Assembly: GCA_020634235.1 (NCBI GenBank)
Contig: JACKCB010000002.1
Span: forward strand, 1,240,001-1,304,000
Length of the DNA: 64,000 nucleotides
Direction: 5' to 3'
From: Ardenticatenaceae bacterium
GTDB taxonomy: Bacteria; Chloroflexota; Anaerolineae; Promineifilales; Promineifilaceae
The notes under the pieces are model-generated. The model saw only the letters and a list, made by a program, of their open reading frames with translations, was not told the origin of the DNA and ran no database searches. Below, piece after piece: positions 7,986-15,890 of this stretch. The translations under genes and the position numbers were made by a program. Each line of letters starts with the position of its first letter. The stretch's first letter is position 1.

Positions 7986-9890
7986 TTAAACAGCGCGCCC
8001 GGCAGGCGCGCCCACAGCCTGAACCCACTGCATGGTATACAAGTTAAAGTAGCGCCCCTTTTGCGCCAGCAACTGCTCGTGAGTGCCCATCTCCACCACC
8101 CGGCCTTTGTCCAACACCACAATCTTGTGCGCGTTCACAATGGTGCTCAGCCGGTGAGCAATAACAAAACTGGTGCGCCCCTCCATCAGCCGGTCCAGCC
8201 CCTGCTCAATCAGCTTCTCGGTGGCCGTGTCCACACTGCTGGTCGCCTCGTCCAGGATGAGGATCCGCGGGTCGGCCAGCAGGGCGCGGGCAAAGGAGAT
8301 GATCTGCCGCTGGCCCACGCTGAGATTCACGCCGTTTTCGCCAACTTCGGTCTGGTACCCGGCCGGGAGCCGCACAATAAACTCGTGCGCCCCTACCGCC
8401 TGCGCCGCCGCCACCACCGCCTCATCCGCGGCCCCCAGCCGCCCATAGCGGATGTTGTCGGCGATGGTGCCGGAGAAGAGAAAAGTGTCTTGCAGCACAA
8501 TGCCTAACTGCGCCCGCAAGCTGGCCCGCGTTACATCACGCAGGTCATGGCCATCAATCTTTAGCGCCCCCTGCTCCACTTCAAAGAAGCGAGCCAGCAA
8601 GCGGATGATGGTGCTCTTGCCCGCGCCCGTTTCGCCCACCAACGCCACCCGCTCCCCTGGCTGCACATGCAGGTCAATTTGCCGCAGCACCGGCTCACCA
8701 TCACCGTAGGCAAAGCTCACCGCCTCAAAATCCACATACCCCTCAATCGGCGGCAGGCTGGTCGCCCCCGGCCGGTCCTGCAAATCTGGCACAATATCCA
8801 GCAGCGAGAAGATACGCTCGCTAGAAGCCATCGTCGATTGAAAAGTGTTGTAACGCTGCGCCAGCTCCCGAATCGGGTCAAAAAAGCGCTCCACATACAG
8901 CACAAAAGCAACCAGCGTCCCCGCCGTCAGCGCATTGCCCAGCACCAGGTAACCGCCCACGCCCACCACCAGCGCCGTGGCCAGCGCCCCCATAAAATCC
9001 ACCCCAGGGAAAAAGATCGCCGTCAACCGTGCCGCATCCACATTCGCGTCAAAATAGGAGCGGTTCAAATCATCAAAATGGGCGAAATTCCGCGCCTCGC
9101 GGGTGAAGCTCTTGGTCACGCGAATGCCGGTAATCGACTCATTCAAGTAGCCGTTGATCAATGACAGCCGCTGGCGCGTCGCCCGGTAGGCGTTGCGCAC
9201 ATGCTTGCGCCAGTAATTGGTCAGCAGCAGCATCAGCGGCAGCACGGCAAAAGTGACCAGCGCCAACTGCCAGTTGAGGGCCAGCATGGCAATCACAATC
9301 CCAATCAGGGTGAAACTGGCCCGCGCCAACCCCGTGAGCGACCAGGAGACAAACTCCTGCAGCACGTCTACGTCGCTGATCAGGCGGCTCATCAGCCGGC
9401 CCACGCTGTAATTATTGTAGAAGTTCAGCGACAGGCTGTGCAGGTGTTGGAAGAGGGCGCGGCGCAAATCGGCCACAATCTTGGTGCCCACGTAAGCCAT
9501 CAGGGCAATCCGGCCGCGATTGGTCAGCCACTCGGCCAGCGCCGCCAGCAGGAAAAGAACACTCCACAGCCGCAGTGTCTCCAGCGAGCCGGCCCGCAGT
9601 CCGTCGTCAATCGCCTTGCCGATAATCCAGGGGCTGGCCACGCTCAACAGGGCGCTGACAGCCATGAGGAGCATGGCCGCCGTAAAGCGATATTTGTAGG
9701 GGATGACATACACCGTCAGCCGGCGCACCAGCCGCGAATCGTAAGCCTTGCCCAGCGAATCGTCGTGCTGCCGGGGCAGCAGGTCCTGGATACGCCGCTC
9801 CCGCTCCAGGCGGGCCTGTTCGGCGCGGCTGCGCGGCCGGGCAGGCTCGGCATCGCTGCTTTTTGGGGTCTGTCCGTTTGGCTGGGTCAT
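7986..9890 (-). CDS. ABC exporter subunit with canonical Walker B (BmrD/TM288-like)
   Basis: A 634-residue half-transporter: an acidic/Arg-rich N-terminal extension of about 65 residues, six transmembrane helices, then the nucleotide-binding domain. Walker A is GETGAGKST and Walker B ILILDEATSSVD with the catalytic Glu intact. The signature is LSVGQ, not LSGGQ, so the site completed by this signature is weakened. This matches one partner of heterodimeric type IV exporters (BmrCD, TM287/288, LmrCD), where one subunit has a good Walker B and a poor signature. Substrates of such pairs are drugs or lipids. The start overlaps the stop of the upstream partner gene by ATGA, implying coupled translation. 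Confidence 0.93.
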   Translation of the reverse strand: MTQPNGQTPKSSDAEPARPRSRAEQARLERERRIQDLLPRQHDDSLGKAYDSRLVRRLTVYVIPYKYRFTAAMLLMAVSALLSVASPWIIGKAIDDGLRAGSLETLRLWSVLFLLAALAEWLTNRGRIALMAYVGTKIVADLRRALFQHLHSLSLNFYNNYSVGRLMSRLISDVDVLQEFVSWSLTGLARASFTLIGIVIAMLALNWQLALVTFAVLPLMLLLTNYWRKHVRNAYRATRQRLSLINGYLNESITGIRVTKSFTREARNFAHFDDLNRSYFDANVDAARLTAIFFPGVDFMGALATALVVGVGGYLVLGNALTAGTLVAFVLYVERFFDPIRELAQRYNTFQSTMASSERIFSLLDIVPDLQDRPGATSLPPIEGYVDFEAVSFAYGDGEPVLRQIDLHVQPGERVALVGETGAGKSTIIRLLARFFEVEQGALKIDGHDLRDVTRASLRAQLGIVLQDTFLFSGTIADNIRYGRLGAADEAVVAAAQAVGAHEFIVRLPAGYQTEVGENGVNLSVGQRQIISFARALLADPRILILDEATSSVDTATEKLIEQGLDRLMEGRTSFVIAHRLSTIVNAHKIVVLDKGRVVEMGTHEQLLAQKGRYFNLYTMQWVQAVGAPAGRAV

Positions 9891-11698
9891 GAGGTCTGCA
9901 CTCCTTGCCCGGCCGGGGCCACAGCCGCCGCGCCCTCTATCCGCCCGGCCAGCGCCGCGAAATCTTCCTGGTCCTTTAGCTGCAAGTCATAAATCTGCCG
10001 GTAAAGGCCATCCCTGGCCAGCAGTTCGGCATGCTGGCCGCGTTCCACAATCTGCCCCCGGTCCAGCACCAGGATTTGGTCAGCGTTCTTCAGGGTCAGC
10101 AGCCGCTGAGCAATGATGAAGGTCGTGCGCCCTTCCATAAGCCGGGCCAGCGCCTGCTGGATAAGATGTTCCGTCTCAGTGTCCACGCTGCTGGTCGAGT
10201 CGTCCAGGATGAGGATGCGCGGGTCGCGCAGCAGGGCGCGGGCAATGGCCACGCGCTGCTTCTGGCCGCCGCTCAGGGTAACGCCGCGCTCGCCCACTTC
10301 GGTGGCGTAGCCATCGGGGAAGCTCAAGATGAAGTCGTGGGCACGGGCGGCGCGGGCGGCGGTTTCGATCTCTTCCTGGCTGGCATCCGGCCGGCCATAG
10401 GCGATGTTTTCGGCGATGGTGGCGCTGAAGAGAAAGGAGTCTTGCAGCACAATGCCGATATGGTGGCGCAGGCTTTCCTGGGTGAGGTCGCGTACATCGT
10501 GCCCGTCGATGAGAACCCGGCCGGAGGTGGCGTCGTAGAAGCGCGGGATCAGGTTGATGAGCGTAGATTTGCCGGAGCCGGTGGGGCCGATGAGGGCCAC
10601 GCTCCGGCCGGGGGCCACCCGGAAGCTCACCTCCTGCAAGATCGGCTGCTCGTCACGATAGCCAAAGCTTACCTGCTCAAACGCCACCTCGCCCTGCACC
10701 ACGTCCAACACCCGCGCTCCCGGCCGGTCACCAATCTCATTGGGGGCATCCACAATCTCAAACACGCGCTGCGCGCTGGCCCCGGCCGTGGCCGCCAGAT
10801 TCACCAGAAAGCCCAGCCGCTGCACCGGCCCATTGAGCATGAGCACATAAGAGATCAGGGCAAAAAGCGTACCCACCGTCAACTCCCCGGCCAACACCAG
10901 CGGTCCGCCAAACCAGAGCAGAATGAAGACACTGACCGCCAAAGTGAAGGTGAAAAAGGGCCAGTTGTTGGCCCAGGTCTTAATCAGCTTGTAGCGCAGA
11001 TTGAACCAACCGTCGTTTTCCTGGTCAAACTTGGCCATCTCATACGGCTCGCGGGCGAACGCCTTCACCACCCGCACCCCGGTCAGGCTCTCCTGCATCA
11101 CCGTGGACAGCGCCCCCAACTGATCCTGGATATTCTTGAACATGGGGCGCACGGTAAAACCAAAACGCAGCGTAGCGTAAATCAATACCGGGACGGGAAT
11201 GAGCGCCAGCAGGGCAGTGCGGGTATCCTCCAGCAGCATGGCCACAATGACCCCAACCAGCAGCAGCACCGAGGAGACCAGGTCCATCAGGCCAATGCCC
11301 ACAAAGCGCTCCGTTTCGCCAATGTCGCTGGTAACACGGCTCATCAGGTCGCCGGTTTGGGTGCGGTCGTGAAAGGAGAAGGGCAGGGTTTGCACCCGGT
11401 CGTAGAAATCGTTGCGCATGTCGTAGGAGACGCGATGGGTGAGCCACTGGCCATAATAGCGCTGGCCAAAGGCAGCAATGCCGCGCACCACGGCAATGCC
11501 CAGGATGATGGCCGCCGCCACGTAGAGCGCGCGCGCTTCGCCGGTTGCCAGCCCCTGGTCAATGGCCTCTTTGAGGATTTGGGGGACGAACAGGTTCAGC
11601 AAGGTGGCAAACAACATGGCGGTGTAAGCGATGATCATTTGCCACCAATAGGGCTTGAGGTAGCCCAATAAACGCTGGTAGATGCCAAGTCGCTGCAC
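9887..11698 (-). CDS. ABC exporter subunit with degenerate Walker B (BmrC/TM287-like)
   Basis: The partner half-transporter, 603 residues from a GTG at 11698, chosen because AGGAG lies seven bases ahead. An in-frame ATG further up lacks a ribosome site. Six transmembrane helices are followed by Walker A GPTGSGKST, signature LSGGQKQR and Walker B ILILDDSTSSVD. The catalytic Glu is replaced by Asp and the last motif reads IIAQRLLTL instead of the usual His switch (IAHRL); the Gln replaces the His. Both changes are the hallmark of the non-catalytic site in heterodimeric exporters. Transcription appears to start near 11895 and to pass a peptide-coding leader and a terminator before reaching this gene. 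Confidence 0.93.
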   Translation of the reverse strand: MQRLGIYQRLLGYLKPYWWQMIIAYTAMLFATLLNLFVPQILKEAIDQGLATGEARALYVAAAIILGIAVVRGIAAFGQRYYGQWLTHRVSYDMRNDFYDRVQTLPFSFHDRTQTGDLMSRVTSDIGETERFVGIGLMDLVSSVLLLVGVIVAMLLEDTRTALLALIPVPVLIYATLRFGFTVRPMFKNIQDQLGALSTVMQESLTGVRVVKAFAREPYEMAKFDQENDGWFNLRYKLIKTWANNWPFFTFTLAVSVFILLWFGGPLVLAGELTVGTLFALISYVLMLNGPVQRLGFLVNLAATAGASAQRVFEIVDAPNEIGDRPGARVLDVVQGEVAFEQVSFGYRDEQPILQEVSFRVAPGRSVALIGPTGSGKSTLINLIPRFYDATSGRVLIDGHDVRDLTQESLRHHIGIVLQDSFLFSATIAENIAYGRPDASQEEIETAARAARAHDFILSFPDGYATEVGERGVTLSGGQKQRVAIARALLRDPRILILDDSTSSVDTETEHLIQQALARLMEGRTTFIIAQRLLTLKNADQILVLDRGQIVERGQHAELLARDGLYRQIYDLQLKDQEDFAALAGRIEGAAAVAPAGQGVQTS

Positions 11699-11775
11699 GT
11701 TTTCTCCTGCAAGGGCAGCCCGGCCGGGGCCGGACCTGCACAGCACGGGCGGCCTGCCCGCCATTATTCTACGAA

Positions 11776-11816
11776 CAAAAACGCCCCGCATATTGTTTTC
11801 AATCTACGGGGCGTTC
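11776..11816 (-). terminator. Intrinsic terminator (attenuator) in the ABC exporter leader
   Basis: Read on the minus strand, AACGCCCCG (11815-11807) pairs with CGGGGCGTT (11788-11780) across an 18-base loop and runs into TTT TTGTT. The hairpin lies between the promoter at 11902-11929 and the exporter start at 11698, so it can only act as an attenuator for that operon. The leader peptide stop codon abuts the first arm. Confidence 0.75.
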
Positions 11817-11875
11817 CGGAGGATCACCATTGAGGAGCGTTGTCTCTTTTGCCGCAAGATGACCCAATATGACAT
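11804..11875 (-). CDS. Candidate leader peptide upstream of the ABC exporter (23 residues)
   Basis: An in-frame ATG at 11875, about 20 bases after the predicted transcript start, opens a 23-codon frame (MSYWVILRQKRQR, then SSMVILRNAP) that ends in TAG. The last three sense codons form the left arm of the terminator hairpin, and the stop lies in its loop. A ribosome stalled in or near the stop would cover that arm and prevent the terminator from forming. This is the arrangement of the Bacillus subtilis bmrB leader, which controls the homologous bmrCD exporter by ribosome-mediated attenuation. No strong ribosome site is visible, and a shorter start at the internal ATG (8 residues) is possible. 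Confidence 0.5.
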   Translation of the reverse strand: MSYWVILRQKRQRSSMVILRNAP

Positions 11876-11901
11876 ACGGTGGATCGGGTAACGTCAACAA
11901 A

Positions 11902-11929
11902 ATTATACCATTGTCTAACGGGGTGTCAA
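11902..11929 (-). promoter_or_regulatory. Strong sigma-70-type promoter for the ABC exporter leader
   Basis: TTGACA (11929-11924), 16-base spacer, TATAAT (11907-11902), both perfect consensus. The predicted transcript start is near 11895, leaving a leader of about 197 bases before the GTG of the exporter gene. Confidence 0.8.
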
Positions 11930-12101
11930 TCGCCCCGGCCGGGGCCGCGGTCAGGCCAGCGGCAGCAGACAGCCGGTGTGAAGAAGGGGTGCATCCCGGC
12001 CGGGATAGTAGCCACATCCCCCGCAATCCGGTAAACTCAGCCGCCGAAACCACAGCCCAACCGACCCTGGGCTGCCCAAACCAACACACAAGGAGTGACA
12101 G

Positions 12102-13097
12102 ATGGAGTACCGTCGTTTAGGAAAATCCGGCCTGCGCGTCAGCGCCCTCTCATTTGGCTCGTGGGTCACCTTTAGCAACCAGCTTGGCGTCAGCACCGCC
12201 AAAGATTGCCTGGCCGCCGCTTACGATGCCGGCGTCAACTTCTTCGACAACGCCGAAGTATACGCCCTGGGCCAGTCAGAGATTGTCATGGGCGAAGCCC
12301 TCAAAGAGCTGGGCTGGCGGCGTGATTCTTATATCGTCTCCAGCAAAGTCTTCTGGGGGGCAGTGTCCGAGCGCAAACCCACCCAATGGGGGCTAAGCCG
12401 CAAGCACGTCATCGAAGCCTGCCACCAGGCCTTGCAGCGGCTGCAAGTTGACTATCTAGACCTCTACTTCTGCCACCGGCCGGATAAAGAAACCCCCATC
12501 GAAGAGACCGTGCGCGCCATGAGCGACCTCATCCAGCAAGGCAAAGTACTCTACTGGGGCACCTCCGAATGGTCTGCCCAGCAGCTCATGGAAGCCTACG
12601 GCGTAGCCCGGCAGTACAACCTGGTGCCGCCCACCATGGAACAGCCGCAATACAACATGTTCCACCGCGAACGCTTCGAAGTGGAGTACGCCCGGCTCTA
12701 CAGCGAGATTGGCCTGGGCACCACCATCTGGTCGCCGCTGGCCTCCGGCATCCTCACCGGTAAATACAATAACGGCATCCCCACCGATTCCCGCATGAAC
12801 CTGAAGGGGTATGAGTGGCTGCGCGAAATGCTGGAGAGCGAAGCCGGGCAGCAGCGGCTGCAAAAGGTGCGCGAACTCAGCCGTGTCGCTGAGGAATTGG
12901 GCACCAACATGGCCCGCCTGGCCATTGCCTGGTGCCTGAAAAACCCCAACGTCAGCACCGTCATCACCGGGGCATCCCGCGTGTCGCAGGTGCACGACAA
13001 CATGCAGGCCCTGGCCGTCGTCGACCAGCTAACCGATGACGTGATGGACAAGATCGAAGCGCTCCTGGGCAACAAGCCCGAAGAGCCGGAGTTCTAG
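12102..13097 (+). CDS. Aldo/keto reductase, potassium-channel beta-subunit-like (AKR6 type)
   Basis: An NADPH-dependent TIM-barrel oxidoreductase, 331 residues. The catalytic tetrad is complete: Asp49 (FFDNAEVY), Tyr54, Lys82 (SSKVFWG) and His125 (YFCHRPD). NADP-binding elements near the C-terminus (VITGASRVSQVHDN) are present. The sequence order GKSGLRVSALSFGSWVTF... and YNMFHRERFE matches the Kv-beta/AKR6-AKR14 branch found in many bacteria without any potassium channel. The physiological aldehyde or ketone is unknown. AAGGAG lies nine bases before the ATG. It is divergent from the ABC exporter, with the promoter-attenuator region between them. Confidence 0.92.
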   Translation: MEYRRLGKSGLRVSALSFGSWVTFSNQLGVSTAKDCLAAAYDAGVNFFDNAEVYALGQSEIVMGEALKELGWRRDSYIVSSKVFWGAVSERKPTQWGLSRKHVIEACHQALQRLQVDYLDLYFCHRPDKETPIEETVRAMSDLIQQGKVLYWGTSEWSAQQLMEAYGVARQYNLVPPTMEQPQYNMFHRERFEVEYARLYSEIGLGTTIWSPLASGILTGKYNNGIPTDSRMNLKGYEWLREMLESEAGQQRLQKVRELSRVAEELGTNMARLAIAWCLKNPNVSTVITGASRVSQVHDNMQALAVVDQLTDDVMDKIEALLGNKPEEPEF

Positions 13098-13171
13098 CAG
13101 GCCGCTGGCCTGTGCCCACAGTTGTCGGGACAAACCGTAACCGCCGCTGCCAGCGATATGCAGCGCAATCT

Positions 13172-13930
13172 ATGGATAAAGAACGAGATCCCCTTCCCAT
13201 CATGCCCATTACCGGCCTCCCGGCCGGGGTGCTGCCCCCCGATGTCCTGGTGTGTGGCGACCCCGGCCGGGCCGCCCTCATCGCCGCGCAGCTCACCGGC
13301 CGCGAAACCATCAGCCAGCAGCGCGAATACCACAGCTACCGCGGTTCCTTCGCCGGTCACCCGGTGGGCATCTGTTCCCACGGCATTGGCGCGCCGGGCG
13401 CCGCCATCGCCTTTGAGGAGTTGATTGCCGCCGGGGCGCGCCGGCTGCTGCGCGTGGGCACCTGCGGCGGCATCCAACCGGCCGTGGTGGACGGTCACCT
13501 GGTCATTGCCAGCGGGGCAGTGCAGGCCACGGGGTATGGGTGGCAGGTTGCCCCGGCCGGGTACCCGGCCATTGCCAACTTGCACCTGACGCACAGCCTG
13601 GCCACCGCAGTTACGGGCCACCGCCCCACCCACATTGGGCTGGTACTGAGCAGCGACAGCTTCTACCCCGGCGTAACCACGCCCAGCACGCCCGACTACC
13701 CCGCCATGGCCCAGGCCAACGTCCTGGCCGTCGAGATGGAGTGTGCCGCCCTCTTCCTGGTGGGCAGCTTGCGGGGCGTAGCCACCGGGGCCGTGCTGGC
13801 CGTGGATGGCAACGTGCTGGCCCGGCGCGAGAGCATAGAGGAGTACCAACCCCAGCGAGCCATTGTCGGCGCCGCCGTCACCGCCGCCATCGAACTGGCC
13901 CTGCGTACCTTCGCCGCCACCCCCCTTTAG
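13172..13930 (+). CDS. Nucleoside phosphorylase (PNP/uridine phosphorylase family)
   Basis: Phosphorolysis of ribonucleosides for salvage. The 252-residue product has the phosphate-binding GDPGRA near residue 30, the Arg-rich YHSYRGSF strand, SHGIGAPGAAIAFEEL, RVGTCGGIQP, and the ribose-binding VEMECAALF motif near residue 190. Length and order fit hexameric NP-I phosphorylases, closest in style to uridine phosphorylases. Whether purine or pyrimidine nucleosides are preferred cannot be told by eye. I take the ATG at 13172 (MDKERDPL); an upstream in-frame ATG at 13112 adds 20 residues unlike the family and has no ribosome site. Confidence 0.88.
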   Translation: MDKERDPLPIMPITGLPAGVLPPDVLVCGDPGRAALIAAQLTGRETISQQREYHSYRGSFAGHPVGICSHGIGAPGAAIAFEELIAAGARRLLRVGTCGGIQPAVVDGHLVIASGAVQATGYGWQVAPAGYPAIANLHLTHSLATAVTGHRPTHIGLVLSSDSFYPGVTTPSTPDYPAMAQANVLAVEMECAALFLVGSLRGVATGAVLAVDGNVLARRESIEEYQPQRAIVGAAVTAAIELALRTFAATPL

Positions 13931-13973
13931 CGAAACAGTTGCCGGCGCGATCATTCCTGAGTACCATAACAAC

Positions 13974-14717
13974 ATGACCCACAACCTGGCTGAACAACGG
14001 CGGTCTATTCGCCACCTGCTAAACACGCACGAACCGGGGGATGCCATGGCCGTCTATTACGCCTTTTACCACCCGGATAACAAGACACAGTTGATCACGT
14101 ACCCGGCCGGGGCTGCCCGCGCCGCCGGTTACGTAGCCATCTCGCGCACCGGCATCGACCTGTTTCGCCCGCTGATTACCCTGCGCTTCCCGGCCGGGGC
14201 GTCGGATGCCGCCCTGGAGATGATTTACAGCGGCATCATGCCCGGCAGCGCGGCCTACCTCAGCGCCCCGGCCGGGTACCTACCCCTGCTGCAAGCCATG
14301 TTCACCATTGAGACAGAGCAACAACTGCGCCTGTACCAACTCCGGCCGGCCAACTTCGTGCCGGTGATCAACGTCCTGGTCACCCAGGCCCCCACGTTAG
14401 ACGGCCTACCCCGCTTCGTTGTCCGCTCCACCAACCCGCAAAATCGGGGGGACGTCATGGCCTGGGCCGGCCTAAACTGGCAGTCGCCCGACTACGCCGA
14501 GATCGCCGTAAACACCTCCGCCCAATACCGGCAGCGCGGCTATGGCCGCAGCGTGGTGGCCGCCCTCTGCCAGCACGTCCTCAACAGCGGCCGCCAGCCC
14601 CTCTACCTGGTATCAGAGACAAACAGCGCCTCCATTCAACTGGCCGAAAGCCTGGGCTTCCACGACACCGGTGAGCGGAAGCTGCTGCTAGAGGTCGTTC
14701 TGCGCCCCCGGCAATAA
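13974..14717 (+). CDS. GNAT-family N-acetyltransferase
   Basis: A 247-residue protein whose C-terminal third is a GNAT domain: strand VMAWAGLNWQSPDYAEIAVNT followed by the acetyl-CoA-binding QYRQRGYGRSVVAALCQH (R-x-x-G-x-G pattern), then YLVSETNSASIQLAESLGF. The N-terminal 140 residues look like the partly degenerate first GNAT-like domain found in two-domain members. The acceptor is unknown. The ATG at 13974 is preceded by TACCAT and six bases, so a leaderless transcript is possible, although the gene could instead be read through from the phosphorylase gene 43 bases upstream. Confidence 0.8.
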   Translation: MTHNLAEQRRSIRHLLNTHEPGDAMAVYYAFYHPDNKTQLITYPAGAARAAGYVAISRTGIDLFRPLITLRFPAGASDAALEMIYSGIMPGSAAYLSAPAGYLPLLQAMFTIETEQQLRLYQLRPANFVPVINVLVTQAPTLDGLPRFVVRSTNPQNRGDVMAWAGLNWQSPDYAEIAVNTSAQYRQRGYGRSVVAALCQHVLNSGRQPLYLVSETNSASIQLAESLGFHDTGERKLLLEVVLRPRQ

Positions 14718-14877
14718 GCCCCCAACCCCAGAAGCCGCTGTGCGCCGCCCCCGCGCCAGGCACTCCATGAGAACCAGTTAAGTCTGCGTCGTAGTTTCCT
14801 GCCACATCGCCCTGCTTCAAGCAGCTGCCACCCCGTGAAAAAGCCGAAAAAAACGGCTGCCTCGGCCTTGGCGGGAA
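14718..14877. other. Intergenic region upstream of the cold-shock gene
   Basis: No gene can be supported. It contains a small A-rich hairpin (GCCG, seven A, CGGC at about 14843-14857) that would end in a T tract if read on the minus strand, but no minus-strand gene is positioned to use it. Confidence 0.4.
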
Positions 14878-15082
14878 TTGACACGCCATGGGAAGCATGT
14901 TAAAAGTTCTAGCAGTTACGCAATGCATCAAGTTGCCACTCAATCGTCGTTGTCCATAAGCATATTGCCTCGCCGCGACAAACCTACCCACCGTTGTGGG
15001 AATGGGTTGTGTGGGTGCCGTTGGGCCGGTCTTGCCGGTCCGGGCAAGATGGCCAACACGTTACCTTTTGGAGGTTCAATCC
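14878..15082 (+). promoter_or_regulatory. Promoter and long 5' leader of the cold-shock gene
   Basis: TTGACA (14878-14883), 17-base spacer, TAAAAG (14901-14906). The predicted start near 14912 gives a leader of about 170 bases, close to the 159-base leader of Escherichia coli cspA mRNA, which folds differently at low temperature. GGAGG lies nine bases before the ATG. Temperature control is inferred from gene identity and leader length only. Confidence 0.5.
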
Positions 15083-15298
15083 ATGATGAGAAATACGGGA
15101 ATTGTGAAGTGGTTTAGCCGGTTGAAGGGCTATGGCTTCATCCAGCCGGATGATGGTGGCCAGGAGGTGTTTGTACACTACTCGGCCATCGACGGTGAAG
15201 GCTACCGCAATTTGTATGAAGGGGATAAGGTGGAGTTTGATCTGGTGGACTTTGGCAAAGGTCCCCAGGCACGGCATGTCATGCCCCGGCGCAGCTAA
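15083..15298 (+). CDS. Cold-shock domain protein
   Basis: A 71-residue single cold-shock domain that binds single-stranded RNA or DNA. RNP1 is KGYGFIQ and RNP2 VFVHYSAI, with TGIVKWF at the start and EGDKVEFDLVDFGKGPQA at the end, matching CspA-type proteins along their whole length. One deviation is WFSRLKGYGF, where most members have WFN followed by KGFGF. Two adjacent ATGs (15083, 15086) follow GGAGG, so either may be used. It stands alone with its own promoter and a leader of roughly 170 bases, as cold-inducible csp genes often do. Confidence 0.95.
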   Translation: MMRNTGIVKWFSRLKGYGFIQPDDGGQEVFVHYSAIDGEGYRNLYEGDKVEFDLVDFGKGPQARHVMPRRS

Positions 15299-15397
15299 CT
15301 CCCCACATTTCCCCCAATTACAGACTTTGGCACCCCCGGCCGGGACTGGCACACTGCCTGACCCGGCCGGGGGGCCGCGCATGGTTCTTTCGACCTA

Positions 15398-15426
15398 TTT
15401 ACCGTCCCGGCCGGGGAACTTACAAT
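15398..15426 (+). promoter_or_regulatory. Leaderless promoter of the response-regulator gene
   Basis: TTTACC (15398-15403), 17-base spacer, TACAAT (15421-15426), then six bases and the ATG at 15433. The spacer holds a copy of the CCCGGCCGGGG palindrome. No ribosome site can fit in the transcript. Confidence 0.65.
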
Positions 15427-15432
15427 GTGACT

Positions 15433-15807
15433 ATGCAACAAGCACGCAAGATCCTGGTGGTTGACGACGAAGAATCACTGGTCCAGCTTTGCCGGATCAT
15501 CCTGGAGGCTGCCGGCTACCAGGTCCGCGGTGCCTACAACGGCCGGCAAGCACTGCACCTCATTGCCGAGGACCTGCCCGACCTTGTCCTGCTAGATGTA
15601 ATGATGCCCGGCATGAGCGGCATCGAAGTCTGCCGCCAGATTCGCGCCCAACATCGGGACTTCCCGCGCATCATCATGTACACCGCCGACGACCGTCACC
15701 GCACCCGCTTAGAGAGCCTGAAAGCCGGTGCCAATGACGTACTCACCAAAGAAACGCCCCTTTACGACATCGCCAACAAAGTCACCTCTTATCTGGCCCC
15801 CCACTAG
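15433..15807 (+). CDS. Single-domain response regulator (CheY-like receiver)
   Basis: A 124-residue stand-alone receiver domain with no output domain. The acidic pocket is Asp11-Asp12, the phosphoacceptor Asp55 (LVLLDVMMPG), the switch Thr84 (IIMYTADD) and the conserved Lys106 (DVLTKE). It would receive phosphate from a histidine kinase and act by protein contact, like Spo0F or CheY. No kinase is encoded nearby. The GTG six bases earlier could start translation, but TACAAT six bases before the ATG favours a leaderless ATG start. Confidence 0.92.
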   Translation: MQQARKILVVDDEESLVQLCRIILEAAGYQVRGAYNGRQALHLIAEDLPDLVLLDVMMPGMSGIEVCRQIRAQHRDFPRIIMYTADDRHRTRLESLKAGANDVLTKETPLYDIANKVTSYLAPH

Positions 15808-15890
15808 CGGCCAGGCTGTTCCAGGCCCAGACCGGCACCTGGCGTACCCCTTTGCGCAAGACCTCGTCTTGTCGGCAGCTTCCCAACGCC

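Noticed and set aside
10031..11671. A 546-codon plus-strand open frame antisense to the ABC exporter
   Set aside because: It lies wholly opposite a well-supported ABC gene, is rich in His, Gln and Gly as expected for antisense of high-GC codons, and has no ribosome site or domain.
14843..14857. Small hairpin with seven A in the loop, considered as a terminator
   Set aside because: A T tract exists only on the minus strand, where no gene ends; the stem is just four base pairs.
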